In this document: piece after piece, positions 15,626-24,181 of the stretch | Layout of the letters: every line of letters starts with the position of its first letter | Numbering within the stretch: the first letter of the stretch is position 1 | Assembly (NCBI GenBank): GCA_964459445.1 | Contig: CAYWMP010000034.1 | Span: 1 to 39,299 of the forward strand | Direction of reading: 5' to 3' | Source of the DNA: CAYWMP01 sp964459445 | Lineage (GTDB): Bacteria > Desulfobacterota > DSM-4660 > Desulfatiglandales > HGW-15 | DNA: 39,299 bases | Program-made: the position numbers and the translations under genes | The notes under the pieces: generated by a model | What the model was told of the DNA's origin: nothing | The model's database searches: none | Seen by the model: the letters and a program-made list of their open reading frames with translations, nothing else

Positions 15626-17608
15626 ATGCATGAAGGAAAAATAATAGAATACATCGATCATGGCAGTTTTATTTGTACGCTTTGCCTGGCAGATAAGGGA
15701 AATAGACTTCACCTCCTCACTCCCACAAACCGGGAACTCAACCTGCCCGTGAAAAGGGCTGCCCTCATATCTCAAAAGGCCGTGAATACAACACGACCTC
15801 GCGGAGACCTCTTAAGTTTGCTCAAACAGACCGAGGTTCAGAGGATGGATCTCCAAGCACAAATAGAGGTTGAGGAGCTTTGGGAATTGATCAGGGAAGA
15901 AGGTCAGAGCTTTGATTATCGGTACCTCGCACAGCTTTGCTTTGGAGAGGAGGTCGCGGATGATCATATCTCAGCCCTGGTAAGGGCCCTGTTTAGGGAC
16001 AAGCTCTATTTCAAGATGAAAGAGGGGCGGTTTCTTCCCAATTCGGAATTGAGAGTCGAACAAATTCTGGCTCAAAGAGAGGAAGAGGAACGCAAGGAGG
16101 TCAGGCTTCGCAAAGGAAGTGAGTGGTTAAGGGACGCTCTCAAAAGGGACGATGCCGGCGAAATGGCTGGAGACGAACATGTTACAAACCTCCTTATTGA
16201 ATTGGCGGTTTTTGGAAATGATGCCCCGAATTTCAAGGAAGCCAAGGAGATGCTCTCGAGGGCCGGAATAACGGATACCGGTGAAGCCAGGCGTCTATTG
16301 CTTCGCTTTGGAATCTGGGAAGAAGATGAGAATCTGGACCTGTTTCGGTTTGATATCAAGACGGATTTTGGCGATTCACTCCTATTGGAATGCGAGAGGT
16401 TAGCAGATTCCGAAATCAACGGCTCAAATCGAATAGATCTGAGGGAATTGCGCACTTTTACGATCGATGGTCCTTTAACGCGGGACTTTGATGATGCCTT
16501 AAGTGTGGAGATAGAGGGTCATTCGATTAAATTGGGAATCCATATCGCAGATGTCGCAAGCGTCATTCCCCAAAACAGTATCCTCTATAAAGAAGCATCA
16601 CAGAGGGGTGCTTCCCTGTATCTTCCGCGACACCAAATTCCCATGCTGCCTCCCAGATTGTCCCAGGACACGTTGAGCCTGAAGAAGGGGTGTGACCGCC
16701 CGGCGATTTCCATGCTGGCGCGCTTTGATGAGCAGGGGAATTTGCTGGAACACCGGTTTATGCCCAGCCTCATAAGGGTTCGACAACAACTCACATACGA
16801 TCAGGTCAATAATCTATGTCTGCAACATGATTATTTGGAAAGGCTCGTTAATCTGAGTCGGATGATGCGAAAAAAAAGAATAGAGGGCAATGCCCTCATT
16901 CTTTCAGTGCCGGAATTGATAATAAAAACGGATGAGGAAGGCACCATAAAACTTGAGCTATTGAGTCAAGAAACACCCTCAAGGATGATGGTGGCGGAAT
17001 TCATGATTTTTTACAATTGGATGGCCGCAAGATTTTGCAGGGAAAATGGCATTCCGGTTCTCTATCGCAGTCAGGGAGAGCCCAATGAACGGTTATCCAT
17101 AGGTGAGGCAGGTTATATCTTCTATGTCTTCAAACAACGCTCTAAGCTCACCCCACTCCTGATTAATTCGGAACCAAGACCCCACACCAGCATCGGGCTG
17201 GATGCCTATACCAATGTGACTTCCCCCATCAGGAGATACCTGGATCTTGTGGTGCAGCGTCAGATAAAAGACTTCCTTTTGGACAATCCCTTGACCTACA
17301 ACGACGAATCGCTCGAGAACGTACGGATGTCCGTAGAAACCGTTCTAAAGGACATCGAGCGCGTAAAGAGAAGCCGCATTCGATACTGGACCCAAAAATA
17401 TCTCGGGCAGCATTCTGGGAAGGCGTTTCCGGCCCTGGTATTGACTGTCATGAGAAACAAGTATCGGATCCTGTTGACGGACTGTCTCTTGGTGGCTGAG
17501 ATGAAACGGGAAACCGGTCAAACCCTCAAAGAGGGGCAACACCTTTTGATCAGGGTCATAAAATCAGATCCGTGGAATGACGTGCTCAGGTTGGAGTATG
17601 TCGGTTAG
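15626..17608 (+). CDS. RNB-domain 3'-5' exoribonuclease (RNase II/R-like)
   Basis: It hydrolyses single-stranded RNA processively. The RNB catalytic block is clear: TIDGPLTRDFDDALSVE (about 16459-16509) supplies the acidic metal ligands, followed by GIHIADVASVIP, ASLYLPRHQIPMLPP and, near the C-terminus, the conserved TSPIRRYLDLVVQRQ. The N-terminal ~270 residues replace the usual cold-shock domains with a divergent region that includes KGNRLHLLT and NRELNLP, typical of the shorter RNB proteins of Desulfobacterota and cyanobacteria. The frame extends to a TTG at 15590, but the ATG at 15626 gives the usual GKIIEYID N-terminus and is preferred; ribosome-binding-site support is weak (AGGAAGG at 15604-15610). 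Confidence 0.88.
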   Translation: MHEGKIIEYIDHGSFICTLCLADKGNRLHLLTPTNRELNLPVKRAALISQKAVNTTRPRGDLLSLLKQTEVQRMDLQAQIEVEELWELIREEGQSFDYRYLAQLCFGEEVADDHISALVRALFRDKLYFKMKEGRFLPNSELRVEQILAQREEEERKEVRLRKGSEWLRDALKRDDAGEMAGDEHVTNLLIELAVFGNDAPNFKEAKEMLSRAGITDTGEARRLLLRFGIWEEDENLDLFRFDIKTDFGDSLLLECERLADSEINGSNRIDLRELRTFTIDGPLTRDFDDALSVEIEGHSIKLGIHIADVASVIPQNSILYKEASQRGASLYLPRHQIPMLPPRLSQDTLSLKKGCDRPAISMLARFDEQGNLLEHRFMPSLIRVRQQLTYDQVNNLCLQHDYLERLVNLSRMMRKKRIEGNALILSVPELIIKTDEEGTIKLELLSQETPSRMMVAEFMIFYNWMAARFCRENGIPVLYRSQGEPNERLSIGEAGYIFYVFKQRSKLTPLLINSEPRPHTSIGLDAYTNVTSPIRRYLDLVVQRQIKDFLLDNPLTYNDESLENVRMSVETVLKDIERVKRSRIRYWTQKYLGQHSGKAFPALVLTVMRNKYRILLTDCLLVAEMKRETGQTLKEGQHLLIRVIKSDPWNDVLRLEYVG

Positions 17609-17634
17609 TCTGTTGTCGGTCGTCCCTTGTGACC

Positions 17635-17663
17635 CCTTCGCAAAACGCTCCCTTTTGCAAAGG
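17635..17663. repeat. Minimal palindrome related to the dispersed element, at a convergent gene junction
   Basis: CCTTCGCAAAA (17635-17645) pairs with TTTTGCAAAGG (17653-17663) with one mismatch. The sequence (CCTT.GCAAAACGC...TTTTGCAAAGG) equals the two ends of the element at 31739-31904 with its interior missing. It is followed by a short T run and lies between the ribonuclease gene (+) and the M99 peptidase gene (-), so it may serve as a terminator for the + strand. Confidence 0.55.
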
Positions 17664-17727
17664 CCTTTTTGTTTCCTGAATAGGGAAGACAAAGAAGCGG
17701 CCTTTGTCAATCGATGACGGACGGCTA

Positions 17728-19503
17728 CTAATTCATTTTGATAAAGATTTTGCCAAGGAGGAGCTTGCCTTTTTTGACGTCCACACGATGGTTGAGATCT
17801 ATGGATGTGGGACAGAGGGCCTTTATCTCCTTTACTTCCCCTGTCTTCATTTTGTGGCCGTTAAGGCTTAGGTGGATTCCCTTCTTGCTGTGAAGGTTTG
17901 TATGGATGGTCTCGAGGCTTATGGTGTCCTTTGAGGACAAAGAAACCGTGTCCTCCGGTTTCACATAGAGGTGTTTGTGGCCGTTTACTCTGAGAACCAT
18001 GTAATCCATTTTGGGGGCCGTCAGGGCTACGACCATTCTCCCGAGGACCTTCTTCCCTTGTGAGGCTATGATCTCGTAAGATTTGCCTTTTTTGCCGAAA
18101 GAGTACCTTTTTATGAGTTTGGTGCTTGTATCAATCCAATAGCCTCGATCTTCGCCGGTATTGTTTTTCCAATCTCCTACAAACCCCTTGAAATTGACCG
18201 TGATATCCGACGGTTCAGGCTGGGCAGGGACGATATTTATAATCTTAATCCTGTCTCCCTTAACCACCCGAAGGGTCTCTCCCTTTGAAACCAGAATACG
18301 GTATCCATTTGTCTCTATCAAGAAACCGTCGATCCCCTGGGGCCTGCTCGCCAGTCGTGTCTTCTCCTTCTTTTTCCTATTCACCTTTATGGGGATTTCG
18401 GCAAAGGTATGATTATCCTTCCTTACGATCATCGTCGTGTTTCGATGAATTTTAAAATCCTTGCGGTAGTCGTTCAGATGACCGTATCCAAGGATATCGA
18501 GACTCAAGCCCCTCTCATAGTTCGACTCTATATGGGTTACATTGATGCCGTCTCCCTTTGCCACTTCCAGAGACTTGTCCGGTTTAACCACAATCGGCGT
18601 CTGGCCGTTAACCGAAACAACAAGGTATTGCAACAGGGGCGGATCCAGGATCAATCCGGGCGATTCCGGGATGATTCCAAAGAGCTCCTTAAAGGCATTA
18701 ATCACCAGATTATGATATCTCACCTTGAGATCCATGGAGGGCAGGAACTTTGAAGTCTCTACGCCAAAGGCAGGGATATGGTGTTTCGTGAGGGCATAAT
18801 AGGTTGCCGACATCCGCTGTTCCTTGTGGGAGCTGGTCTTTTCTGAGGTCTTGGTATTCATAAAGTGAAACTTGTAGAGATCATGGTCGATATGTTCGTT
18901 TACCTCTTCAAGAACATTTTCGGCCATCTCCTGAAGCTTTATCGTCCGATTTGTTCCGGGCACTGTGTATTCCGCGCAGTCGGCAATGATGGATTGGCCG
19001 AAGCGCATGGGATTTCTCCATTTGTTGATGTATTTCGGATAGTAATACCCCGACCCGTCATGGAGATTGAGGAGAAAGTCGCTCTCGCTGATAAGCCCCT
19101 TCAGAATCGTAACGATCTTATCCTCCATACTGTCGGTTCCATTATCGGGGGTGAACTTCCTGTTCATATCCCCATGGGGGCCGCTCTTGTTCAGAATAAT
19201 GGAATAGAAGTTGGCGCGGGGGACAACAATAAGGTTGCCTCTTTCAAGTCGCATATCCGCATAAAGGTCCGCAGACAAAAATCCACCGGGTTCGTTCCCC
19301 TGTATCCCGCCGATGAGCATGAGGGTCTTTCCCGGCTTTTTCCCGAGGATCTTATCTACGTTGAGTTCGTATGCCGTGTTTGGGAAATAGACGAGGTGTT
19401 CTCGTTTTGACAGGGCCTGCGCTCGCCCACCCGAGAAAGAGCAAATCAAAAGGACCAGCGTTATGAAAAAGACGCTCTTGGTGAGAGCCGATTTAGGATA
19501 CAT
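17728..19503 (-). CDS. M99-family (Csd4-like) peptidoglycan metallocarboxypeptidase
   Basis: It is predicted to trim peptidoglycan stem peptides in the periplasm, as Csd4/Pgp1 DL-carboxypeptidases do in Helicobacter and Campylobacter. Residues 8-32 are a signal peptide. The zinc site has the unusual M99 form: GGIQGNEPGG gives Gln and Glu ligands (about residues 69 and 72) and LLNLHDG the His (about 149), where ordinary M14 enzymes have His instead of Gln. Catalytic Glu lies in FGVETSK near 250. The C-terminal half (~305-590) consists of repeated beta-rich modules (LQYLVVSVNGQTPIVVKP and MDYMVLRVNGHKHLYVKP are clearly related). The ATG at 19503 with upstream GAGG is preferred over a GTG one codon earlier. 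It overlaps the previous gene by 11 bp, indicating translational coupling. Confidence 0.82.
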   Translation of the reverse strand: MYPKSALTKSVFFITLVLLICSFSGGRAQALSKREHLVYFPNTAYELNVDKILGKKPGKTLMLIGGIQGNEPGGFLSADLYADMRLERGNLIVVPRANFYSIILNKSGPHGDMNRKFTPDNGTDSMEDKIVTILKGLISESDFLLNLHDGSGYYYPKYINKWRNPMRFGQSIIADCAEYTVPGTNRTIKLQEMAENVLEEVNEHIDHDLYKFHFMNTKTSEKTSSHKEQRMSATYYALTKHHIPAFGVETSKFLPSMDLKVRYHNLVINAFKELFGIIPESPGLILDPPLLQYLVVSVNGQTPIVVKPDKSLEVAKGDGINVTHIESNYERGLSLDILGYGHLNDYRKDFKIHRNTTMIVRKDNHTFAEIPIKVNRKKKEKTRLASRPQGIDGFLIETNGYRILVSKGETLRVVKGDRIKIINIVPAQPEPSDITVNFKGFVGDWKNNTGEDRGYWIDTSTKLIKRYSFGKKGKSYEIIASQGKKVLGRMVVALTAPKMDYMVLRVNGHKHLYVKPEDTVSLSSKDTISLETIHTNLHSKKGIHLSLNGHKMKTGEVKEIKALCPTSIDLNHRVDVKKGKLLLGKIFIKMN

Positions 19504-20314
19504 CACTTACCTCAAAAAACTTCCTTAAAACGATCGTCCCGGTTTGATCATAGACAAGGATCTTCAAAGAAAGAGGATAAGCGGCATCCTGGCCCAGTTC
19601 GAATTTCGCGCCGAAGGGTCTGAATCTCTGGATGCGGAAGACCTGGCCACGTCGGTAATTCAAAGGCACACCATCCTTCAAGGTCTCCTTAGGATAGGGC
19701 CATGTCTTTGGGGTCCCTGCCTGATTAGAAACGGCAATGGTGTGGACATATCCCGTGAAAGGCTCTTCTCCCGGTTGGATGTTGACCAGTTTGAAGTTGG
19801 CGTTCACCCTTGATCCTTCCTTCTGGATAACCATATCTTTAATGTCGACCAGATCGGAATAAAGTTCCCTTTCCTGCGCGTCTTTTATTGGTTTAGGCTC
19901 TAGAGGGGTGGGCTTTGGTTTCTTCTCCTTGGGTCTTTCGGCTGCAATTGGCGCCTTCTCCAAGTCTCTGTCCTGTTCTCGCAGGTTTTCAAGATGATGG
20001 ATATAGTCCTCCAGGATGGCAATATGTTGTTTTGATCTGCGAATGGTTTTCCGATTTCTGGATGTCTCGTCCTCCAATTCCACGAGCCTTTCGGTTTTCA
20101 CGCTGTTGTCCCGTCGGAGATCGATATAGCGGTTGATAAGAAAAAGGGACAAAGGGAAATAGACGAGGAGGAACAGGCTCACCAGCAGGATAAAGCGGGG
20201 AGAGATTTTAAAGGTGCGGACCTGCCCGACGCTCTTCATGATCATGATAGTAAGGCGGCTTCTGTCCTCCGACTTGGCTCGCGGGGGGGGTGTTATTTTT
20301 TCAACCGGCGCCAT
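19493..20314 (-). CDS. Single-pass membrane protein with coiled coil, in cell-wall-enzyme operon
   Basis: No family recognised. Layout from the ATG at 20314: a cytoplasmic basic N-terminus (~40 residues), one transmembrane helix (RFILLVSLFLLVYFPLSLFL), a periplasmic coiled coil of about 50 residues (ERLVELEDETSRNRKTIRR onward), a Pro/Lys linker (EKKPKPTPLEPKPIKD), and a C-terminal beta-rich domain of about 120 residues. An ATG 21 bp upstream (20335) is open, but AAGGAAGA sits ideally before 20314, so that is the chosen start; either way it overlaps the end of the L,D-transpeptidase gene. The position between two peptidoglycan enzymes suggests a scaffold or tether for them, comparable in role only (not in sequence) to membrane Csd proteins. 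Confidence 0.75.
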   Translation of the reverse strand: MAPVEKITPPPRAKSEDRSRLTIMIMKSVGQVRTFKISPRFILLVSLFLLVYFPLSLFLINRYIDLRRDNSVKTERLVELEDETSRNRKTIRRSKQHIAILEDYIHHLENLREQDRDLEKAPIAAERPKEKKPKPTPLEPKPIKDAQERELYSDLVDIKDMVIQKEGSRVNANFKLVNIQPGEEPFTGYVHTIAVSNQAGTPKTWPYPKETLKDGVPLNYRRGQVFRIQRFRPFGAKFELGQDAAYPLSLKILVYDQTGTIVLRKFFEVSDVS

Positions 20315-21645
20315 GTTTCTTCCTTGATTTTCCATGTTCCGTTCTTCTTCTCGAGGCGGATCTTTTTAAGACCAAAATCGCGATAGCCGTCAGCAAGATA
20401 ATCCTGCTTAAAACGGACTCTTGCCGTTCGATGGGATCTCTGTTCGACTCTTAGATTCGTGATGTTAACTCTTATAGTAAGATACTTCCGGTTTAGCCTT
20501 TTCCTGTGGGCCTTCCAGGCCGCGAAGCCCATGCCGCGGGATCGAAAGCCCGAATCATAACATGAAATATAGGAATTTAGGTCTTTTTCTTCCCAGGACT
20601 TTTTCCATTGGTAAATGAAGTCCCTTATTTCTTTTACACTGGCAACTCGGGGTTTTTTCGGTGCCACCCGTTTGATCTTTTTCTTGCTTGCCAACTGGAA
20701 GGTCTCTCCAACGATTTTCCAATCCTCGCTATTTTGCTGGAGAAATAATCGCTTTTGACCGACACTTTTAAATCCGGCTGCCCTATATCTCTGAGTGAAT
20801 GAGGCCAAGACCGTGCCATCATTTCTCAAAAGCCTGAGGTCATCGACTTCCACGCGGATGTCTTGGTATCTTTTTGCAAGTCTGGCCTTGTGGTTTTTCC
20901 ATTGACGCCAGTTTTTGCTGCCCGATGAAAAGCGGGGATGATAATGGGCCATATACCGGTCTATTTCCTTCTGCTCCCAGGCACGGCGCCAGCTTTCAAT
21001 GACCTGTTCAAGCTTTTTGGCCTCATGCTGAACCTTGTCAAAGGTCGTCATTCTGATCGTAGGACTGATGACAACGGGGGTGTCGTGCAGGGTGATAAAG
21101 TCCGCAAGGTCATCAATATTATGGTTTTCCAAAGCGATACAACCACGGGTATCATTAGGTTTCAAGGGCCTATCCAATCCATGAAACCATATGCCATAGC
21201 CACCCCTTCCCGCTCTCTTGTCAACGAGATTTGGATAATTCAGAGGAAAGGCCCGTACACCGTAAATGGGCGCAAGTTGACGATCGTCTAATTCTTTAAC
21301 AAAAAAATAGATGCCTTCAGGGGTTCTCTTGTCATTTTGGCGCGTTTTGGGGCCGCCATTTTCGCCGGTTGTGGCCCGGTAGGTTTTTACGGGTTTGAAA
21401 GGGTTGTTCCGGTGGTACACCAAGACCTTCTGTTTAGCCTTATCAACAAGAACAGCATAATCCGAACCTTTTTTCGGCCATTTTATGAGGGATGCGGGTA
21501 CGATGCGTTTTTTATCTTTGGGCGTCTTCGCGAGCGTAACGGATGCGGGATATAGGCAGTGGATTGAAAAAAGAACGATAAAGGTGATAAAAAAGTGGAA
21601 TGGCCTTTTTCTATTGGACACCAATAAACTTTTGCTCTTCATCAT
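20293..21645 (-). CDS. L,D-transpeptidase-fold (YkuD) protein with two NTF2-like domains, Csd6-like
   Basis: An exported cell-wall enzyme. Signal peptide at 14-39 (FHFFITFIVLFSIHCLYPAS). The YkuD domain spans ~60-195, with active-site His155 (WFHGLDRP) and Cys169 (TRGCIALEN); the usual Arg after GC(I/V) is Ala here. Two tandem NTF2-like domains follow (~213-316 and ~338-446), each starting with a W-(R/K)-x-(A/S)-W-E-x-K helix and ending WKI(V/K)xET(F/W). Helicobacter Csd6 and Bdellovibrio Bd1075 combine a YkuD fold with one NTF2-like domain and act as L,D-carboxypeptidases setting cell curvature, so trimming rather than cross-linking is plausible here. It is first in the operon; a second ATG directly follows the first. 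Confidence 0.83.
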   Translation of the reverse strand: MMKSKSLLVSNRKRPFHFFITFIVLFSIHCLYPASVTLAKTPKDKKRIVPASLIKWPKKGSDYAVLVDKAKQKVLVYHRNNPFKPVKTYRATTGENGGPKTRQNDKRTPEGIYFFVKELDDRQLAPIYGVRAFPLNYPNLVDKRAGRGGYGIWFHGLDRPLKPNDTRGCIALENHNIDDLADFITLHDTPVVISPTIRMTTFDKVQHEAKKLEQVIESWRRAWEQKEIDRYMAHYHPRFSSGSKNWRQWKNHKARLAKRYQDIRVEVDDLRLLRNDGTVLASFTQRYRAAGFKSVGQKRLFLQQNSEDWKIVGETFQLASKKKIKRVAPKKPRVASVKEIRDFIYQWKKSWEEKDLNSYISCYDSGFRSRGMGFAAWKAHRKRLNRKYLTIRVNITNLRVEQRSHRTARVRFKQDYLADGYRDFGLKKIRLEKKNGTWKIKEETWRRLKK

Positions 21646-21727
21646 GGATTAAGACAACTCCCCAGTTAAATATTTCCCAATCCGGCTTTAGGGATTCCGG
21701 ACCATTTCGTGGGCAAACTTTGGTAGA

Positions 21728-23020
21728 CTAGGTGAACACCCTTTCAAATATCGCCTCCACGTGTTTGAGGTGGTAGTCGAGGCTAAAGATTTCTTCTATC
21801 TCCGCTTCACTGAGGTGCTCTCTGATTTTGGAATCCTCCAGAAGCAGGGTTTTGAAATCCTTTCCCGTGTCCCACACCCTCAAGGCATTCCGCTGGACCG
21901 TTTCATAGGCTTCTTGCCGCTTCAGTCCAAGGGCGCCGAGTTTTAATAACACCTGCTGGGAATAGATGAGTCCTTTCAGTAGATTGAGGTTTTCCTCCAT
22001 TCTCTTCGGATGAACGACAAGGTTTTTCACAAGACCGGTGAGGCGATGGAGCATATAGTCAATGAGGATGGTACTGTCCGGCCCGATAACCCTTTCCACC
22101 GAGGAATGACTGATATCCCTTTCATGCCAGAGGGCCATGTTTTCCATGGCGGCCACGGCATTGGTGCGGACCAGCCGAGCCAGACCAGAGATATTTTCCG
22201 AACCTATAGGATTCTTTTTGTGGGGCATGGCCGATGATCCCTTTTGTCCCTTTCCAAAAGCCTCCTCCGCTTCAAGGACTTCCGTCCTTTGAAGGTGTCT
22301 TATTTCGATTGCGATTTTTTCCACCGTGCCCGCAAGCAGGGCTAGGGAAGTAAAGTACTGGGCGTGTCGATCGCGCTGGAGGATTTGTGTAGACACCTCG
22401 GCAGGTTTAAGATCGAGCTTTTCGCAGACATAGGCTTCGACCTTTGGGGAAACATTGGCGAAGGTGCCGACGGCGCCTGAGAGCTTTCCATAACTGATAG
22501 CGTCTAAAGCATCTTCCAGTCGTTTAAGATGCCGCTTCATTTCCGCATACCAGACAGCCAGCTTGAGACCAAAAGTAATAGGCTCGGCATGAATGCCATG
22601 GGAGCGTCCGATCATCACGGTATGCTTATGTTCGAATGCCCTGTCTCGAATCACTCCCATGAAGACCTGAACACCCTCGATGATCAGGGTCATGGCTTCC
22701 TTAAGGAGCAACGCAAAACTGGTGTCGAGGATATCCGAAGAGGTCAAGCCGAGATGGATGAAGCGAGAATCGGGTCCCACATATTCTTCGACATTGGTGA
22801 GGAAGGCGATGACATCGTGTTTTGTTTTCTCTTCGATTTCAAGGATGCGCTCTACAGAGAAATTCGCATTTTTCTTGATATTCTCTAAGGATTCCTTAGG
22901 GATCACGCCCTCATCCGCGAGGGCCTCGCAAGCCAGGATTTCCACCTGAAGCCATTTGGCGAAGGTGTTTTGAGGCTCCCAAATACGGCCCATTTCGGGA
23001 CGTGTATACCGTTCAATCAT
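21728..23020 (-). CDS. purB: Adenylosuccinate lyase
   Basis: It cleaves SAICAR to AICAR and adenylosuccinate to AMP, releasing fumarate, in purine biosynthesis (cytosol, tetramer). Fumarase/aspartase-superfamily signature GSSAMPHKKNPIGSE (261-275) carries the catalytic flexible-loop Ser. GRSHGIHAEP (138-147) has the second catalytic His, and TSSDILDT (93-100) is conserved. Length of 430 aa is normal for the short bacterial form. The gene is monocistronic and follows the cell-wall operon in the same direction, with an 82-bp gap. Confidence 0.96.
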   Translation of the reverse strand: MIERYTRPEMGRIWEPQNTFAKWLQVEILACEALADEGVIPKESLENIKKNANFSVERILEIEEKTKHDVIAFLTNVEEYVGPDSRFIHLGLTSSDILDTSFALLLKEAMTLIIEGVQVFMGVIRDRAFEHKHTVMIGRSHGIHAEPITFGLKLAVWYAEMKRHLKRLEDALDAISYGKLSGAVGTFANVSPKVEAYVCEKLDLKPAEVSTQILQRDRHAQYFTSLALLAGTVEKIAIEIRHLQRTEVLEAEEAFGKGQKGSSAMPHKKNPIGSENISGLARLVRTNAVAAMENMALWHERDISHSSVERVIGPDSTILIDYMLHRLTGLVKNLVVHPKRMEENLNLLKGLIYSQQVLLKLGALGLKRQEAYETVQRNALRVWDTGKDFKTLLLEDSKIREHLSEAEIEEIFSLDYHLKHVEAIFERVFT

Positions 23021-23342
23021 TGTATTTCCAATATTGATTTAGGATGCGGTAATTACAAAATACCACGCTCATTAGTTTATATTAGTATAACTCAGCAGAT
23101 ACCGTCCTTGATGGAATCTGATAAAGAAGCAAAAATTGAGCCAAAAGTATTGCAGTTCCAAATGTCTCTTTGAATGCCCAATGCGCCTTTGTTATTAAGC
23201 AGAACATTTGGAATAAATCAAGGAAAACAATGGGATTACATCGCAAAGTCCCATGGTAGCCATAGGCGAAAATCGTTGCTCATAAGACCAGACGCATCGC
23301 AATGATTCTTCATGAAGCCGCTATACCGGCTTATGTATGCAC

Positions 23343-23379
23343 TAATTATACTTCAGTTTATATTAATTGAGTATAATTA
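23343..23379. repeat. AT-rich inverted repeat in the purB/PfpI intergenic region
   Basis: TAATTATACT (23343-23352) and AGTATAATTA (23370-23379) form a perfect 10-bp inverted repeat inside a markedly AT-rich patch (about 23335-23440). The region 23021-23499 contains no gene; it must hold the purB promoter (none could be assigned with confidence) and the 3' end of the PfpI gene. The patch could be a terminator, a nucleoid-protein site or a remnant. Confidence 0.4.
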
Positions 23380-23499
23380 ATAGTTATAGAAAAGTCAAGA
23401 TATTTCAAATTATTGATATTTTATTAAAATCAATGAGTTGCAGTGTTTTTCTAAAGGCTTTGTGTCAAAAAGATGCGCATTTTGGATTGACCCGAGTCT

Positions 23500-24015
23500 T
23501 TACATATTCTCAATAACCGCTCGCATAAAGGCGGGTAGGTCGTCCGGCGTTCTGCTGGTGATCAGTTTACCATCCACAACCACCTCTTCGTCCACCCAAT
23601 CCCCTCCGGCATGGACCAGGTCGTCCTTGATGGCAAAAAAAGATGTGACTTTCCGGTCTTTCACGACCTCGGCAGAAGCAAGCATCCATCCTGCATGGCA
23701 TATGGCCGCAACAACCTTGCCCGAATCAAAGAAATCTTTAACAAGCTGAACCATAGCCGGGTAACGGCGCATCCGATCCGGGGCATATCCCCCGGGGATA
23801 ATGATCCCATCGAAGTCGCCGGATGTTACCTGATCCGCACTCCTATCCACTTTACAGGGGAGCCCGGATTTGGCCCTATACTCTTCTGCGCTTCCCGACC
23901 CCACAACCACCACCTCGGCCCCGGCTTCCTTCAAACGGTAATAGGGATACCAGAATTCAAATTCGTTATACATCTCCTCGGCCAAGATAATCGCGCGTTT
24001 TCCTTTTAGCTCCAT
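23500..24015 (-). CDS. DJ-1/PfpI family protein
   Basis: A small cytosolic flavodoxin-like alpha/beta protein of the PfpI branch, whose members are deglycase/glyoxalase-type stress proteins or were once described as proteases. The nucleophile elbow AAICHAGW (103-110) carries Cys106 with the following His, and the conserved Glu is in LAEEMYNEFE near residue 13-14. Further family markers are IIIPGGYAPD (71-80) and SRTPDDLPAF near the C-terminus. Length (171 aa) is standard. Translation starts at an ATG after GGAGGAATCGAT. It is transcribed away from the oligoribonuclease gene. Confidence 0.9.
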   Translation of the reverse strand: MELKGKRAIILAEEMYNEFEFWYPYYRLKEAGAEVVVVGSGSAEEYRAKSGLPCKVDRSADQVTSGDFDGIIIPGGYAPDRMRRYPAMVQLVKDFFDSGKVVAAICHAGWMLASAEVVKDRKVTSFFAIKDDLVHAGGDWVDEEVVVDGKLITSRTPDDLPAFMRAVIENM

Positions 24016-24105
24016 ATCGATTCCTCCAGTTCCTTTGGATTTTACTCATAGTATGGTTATGTCCCCATTGGGAATCAAGGGAATAAGGGTGAAAAGGCTT
24101 TTCTT

Positions 24106-24135
24106 TTGACAGGAAAAAGACTTTTCACCTATAGT
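24106..24135 (+). promoter_or_regulatory. Promoter of the oligoribonuclease gene
   Basis: TTGACA (24106-24111), 18-bp spacer, TATAGT (24130-24135), about 46 bp before the start codon. A good sigma70 match in the right place. Confidence 0.65.
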
Positions 24136-24181
24136 TCATTCATTATCTATTCACCTTTTATCTAAAGAAGGAGAACTTAAA

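Noticed and set aside
18865..19410. 181-codon open frame on the + strand inside the M99 peptidase gene
   Set aside because: It lies antisense to a well-supported enzyme with signal peptide and active-site motifs; its translation has no family features, and the reverse frame explains it.
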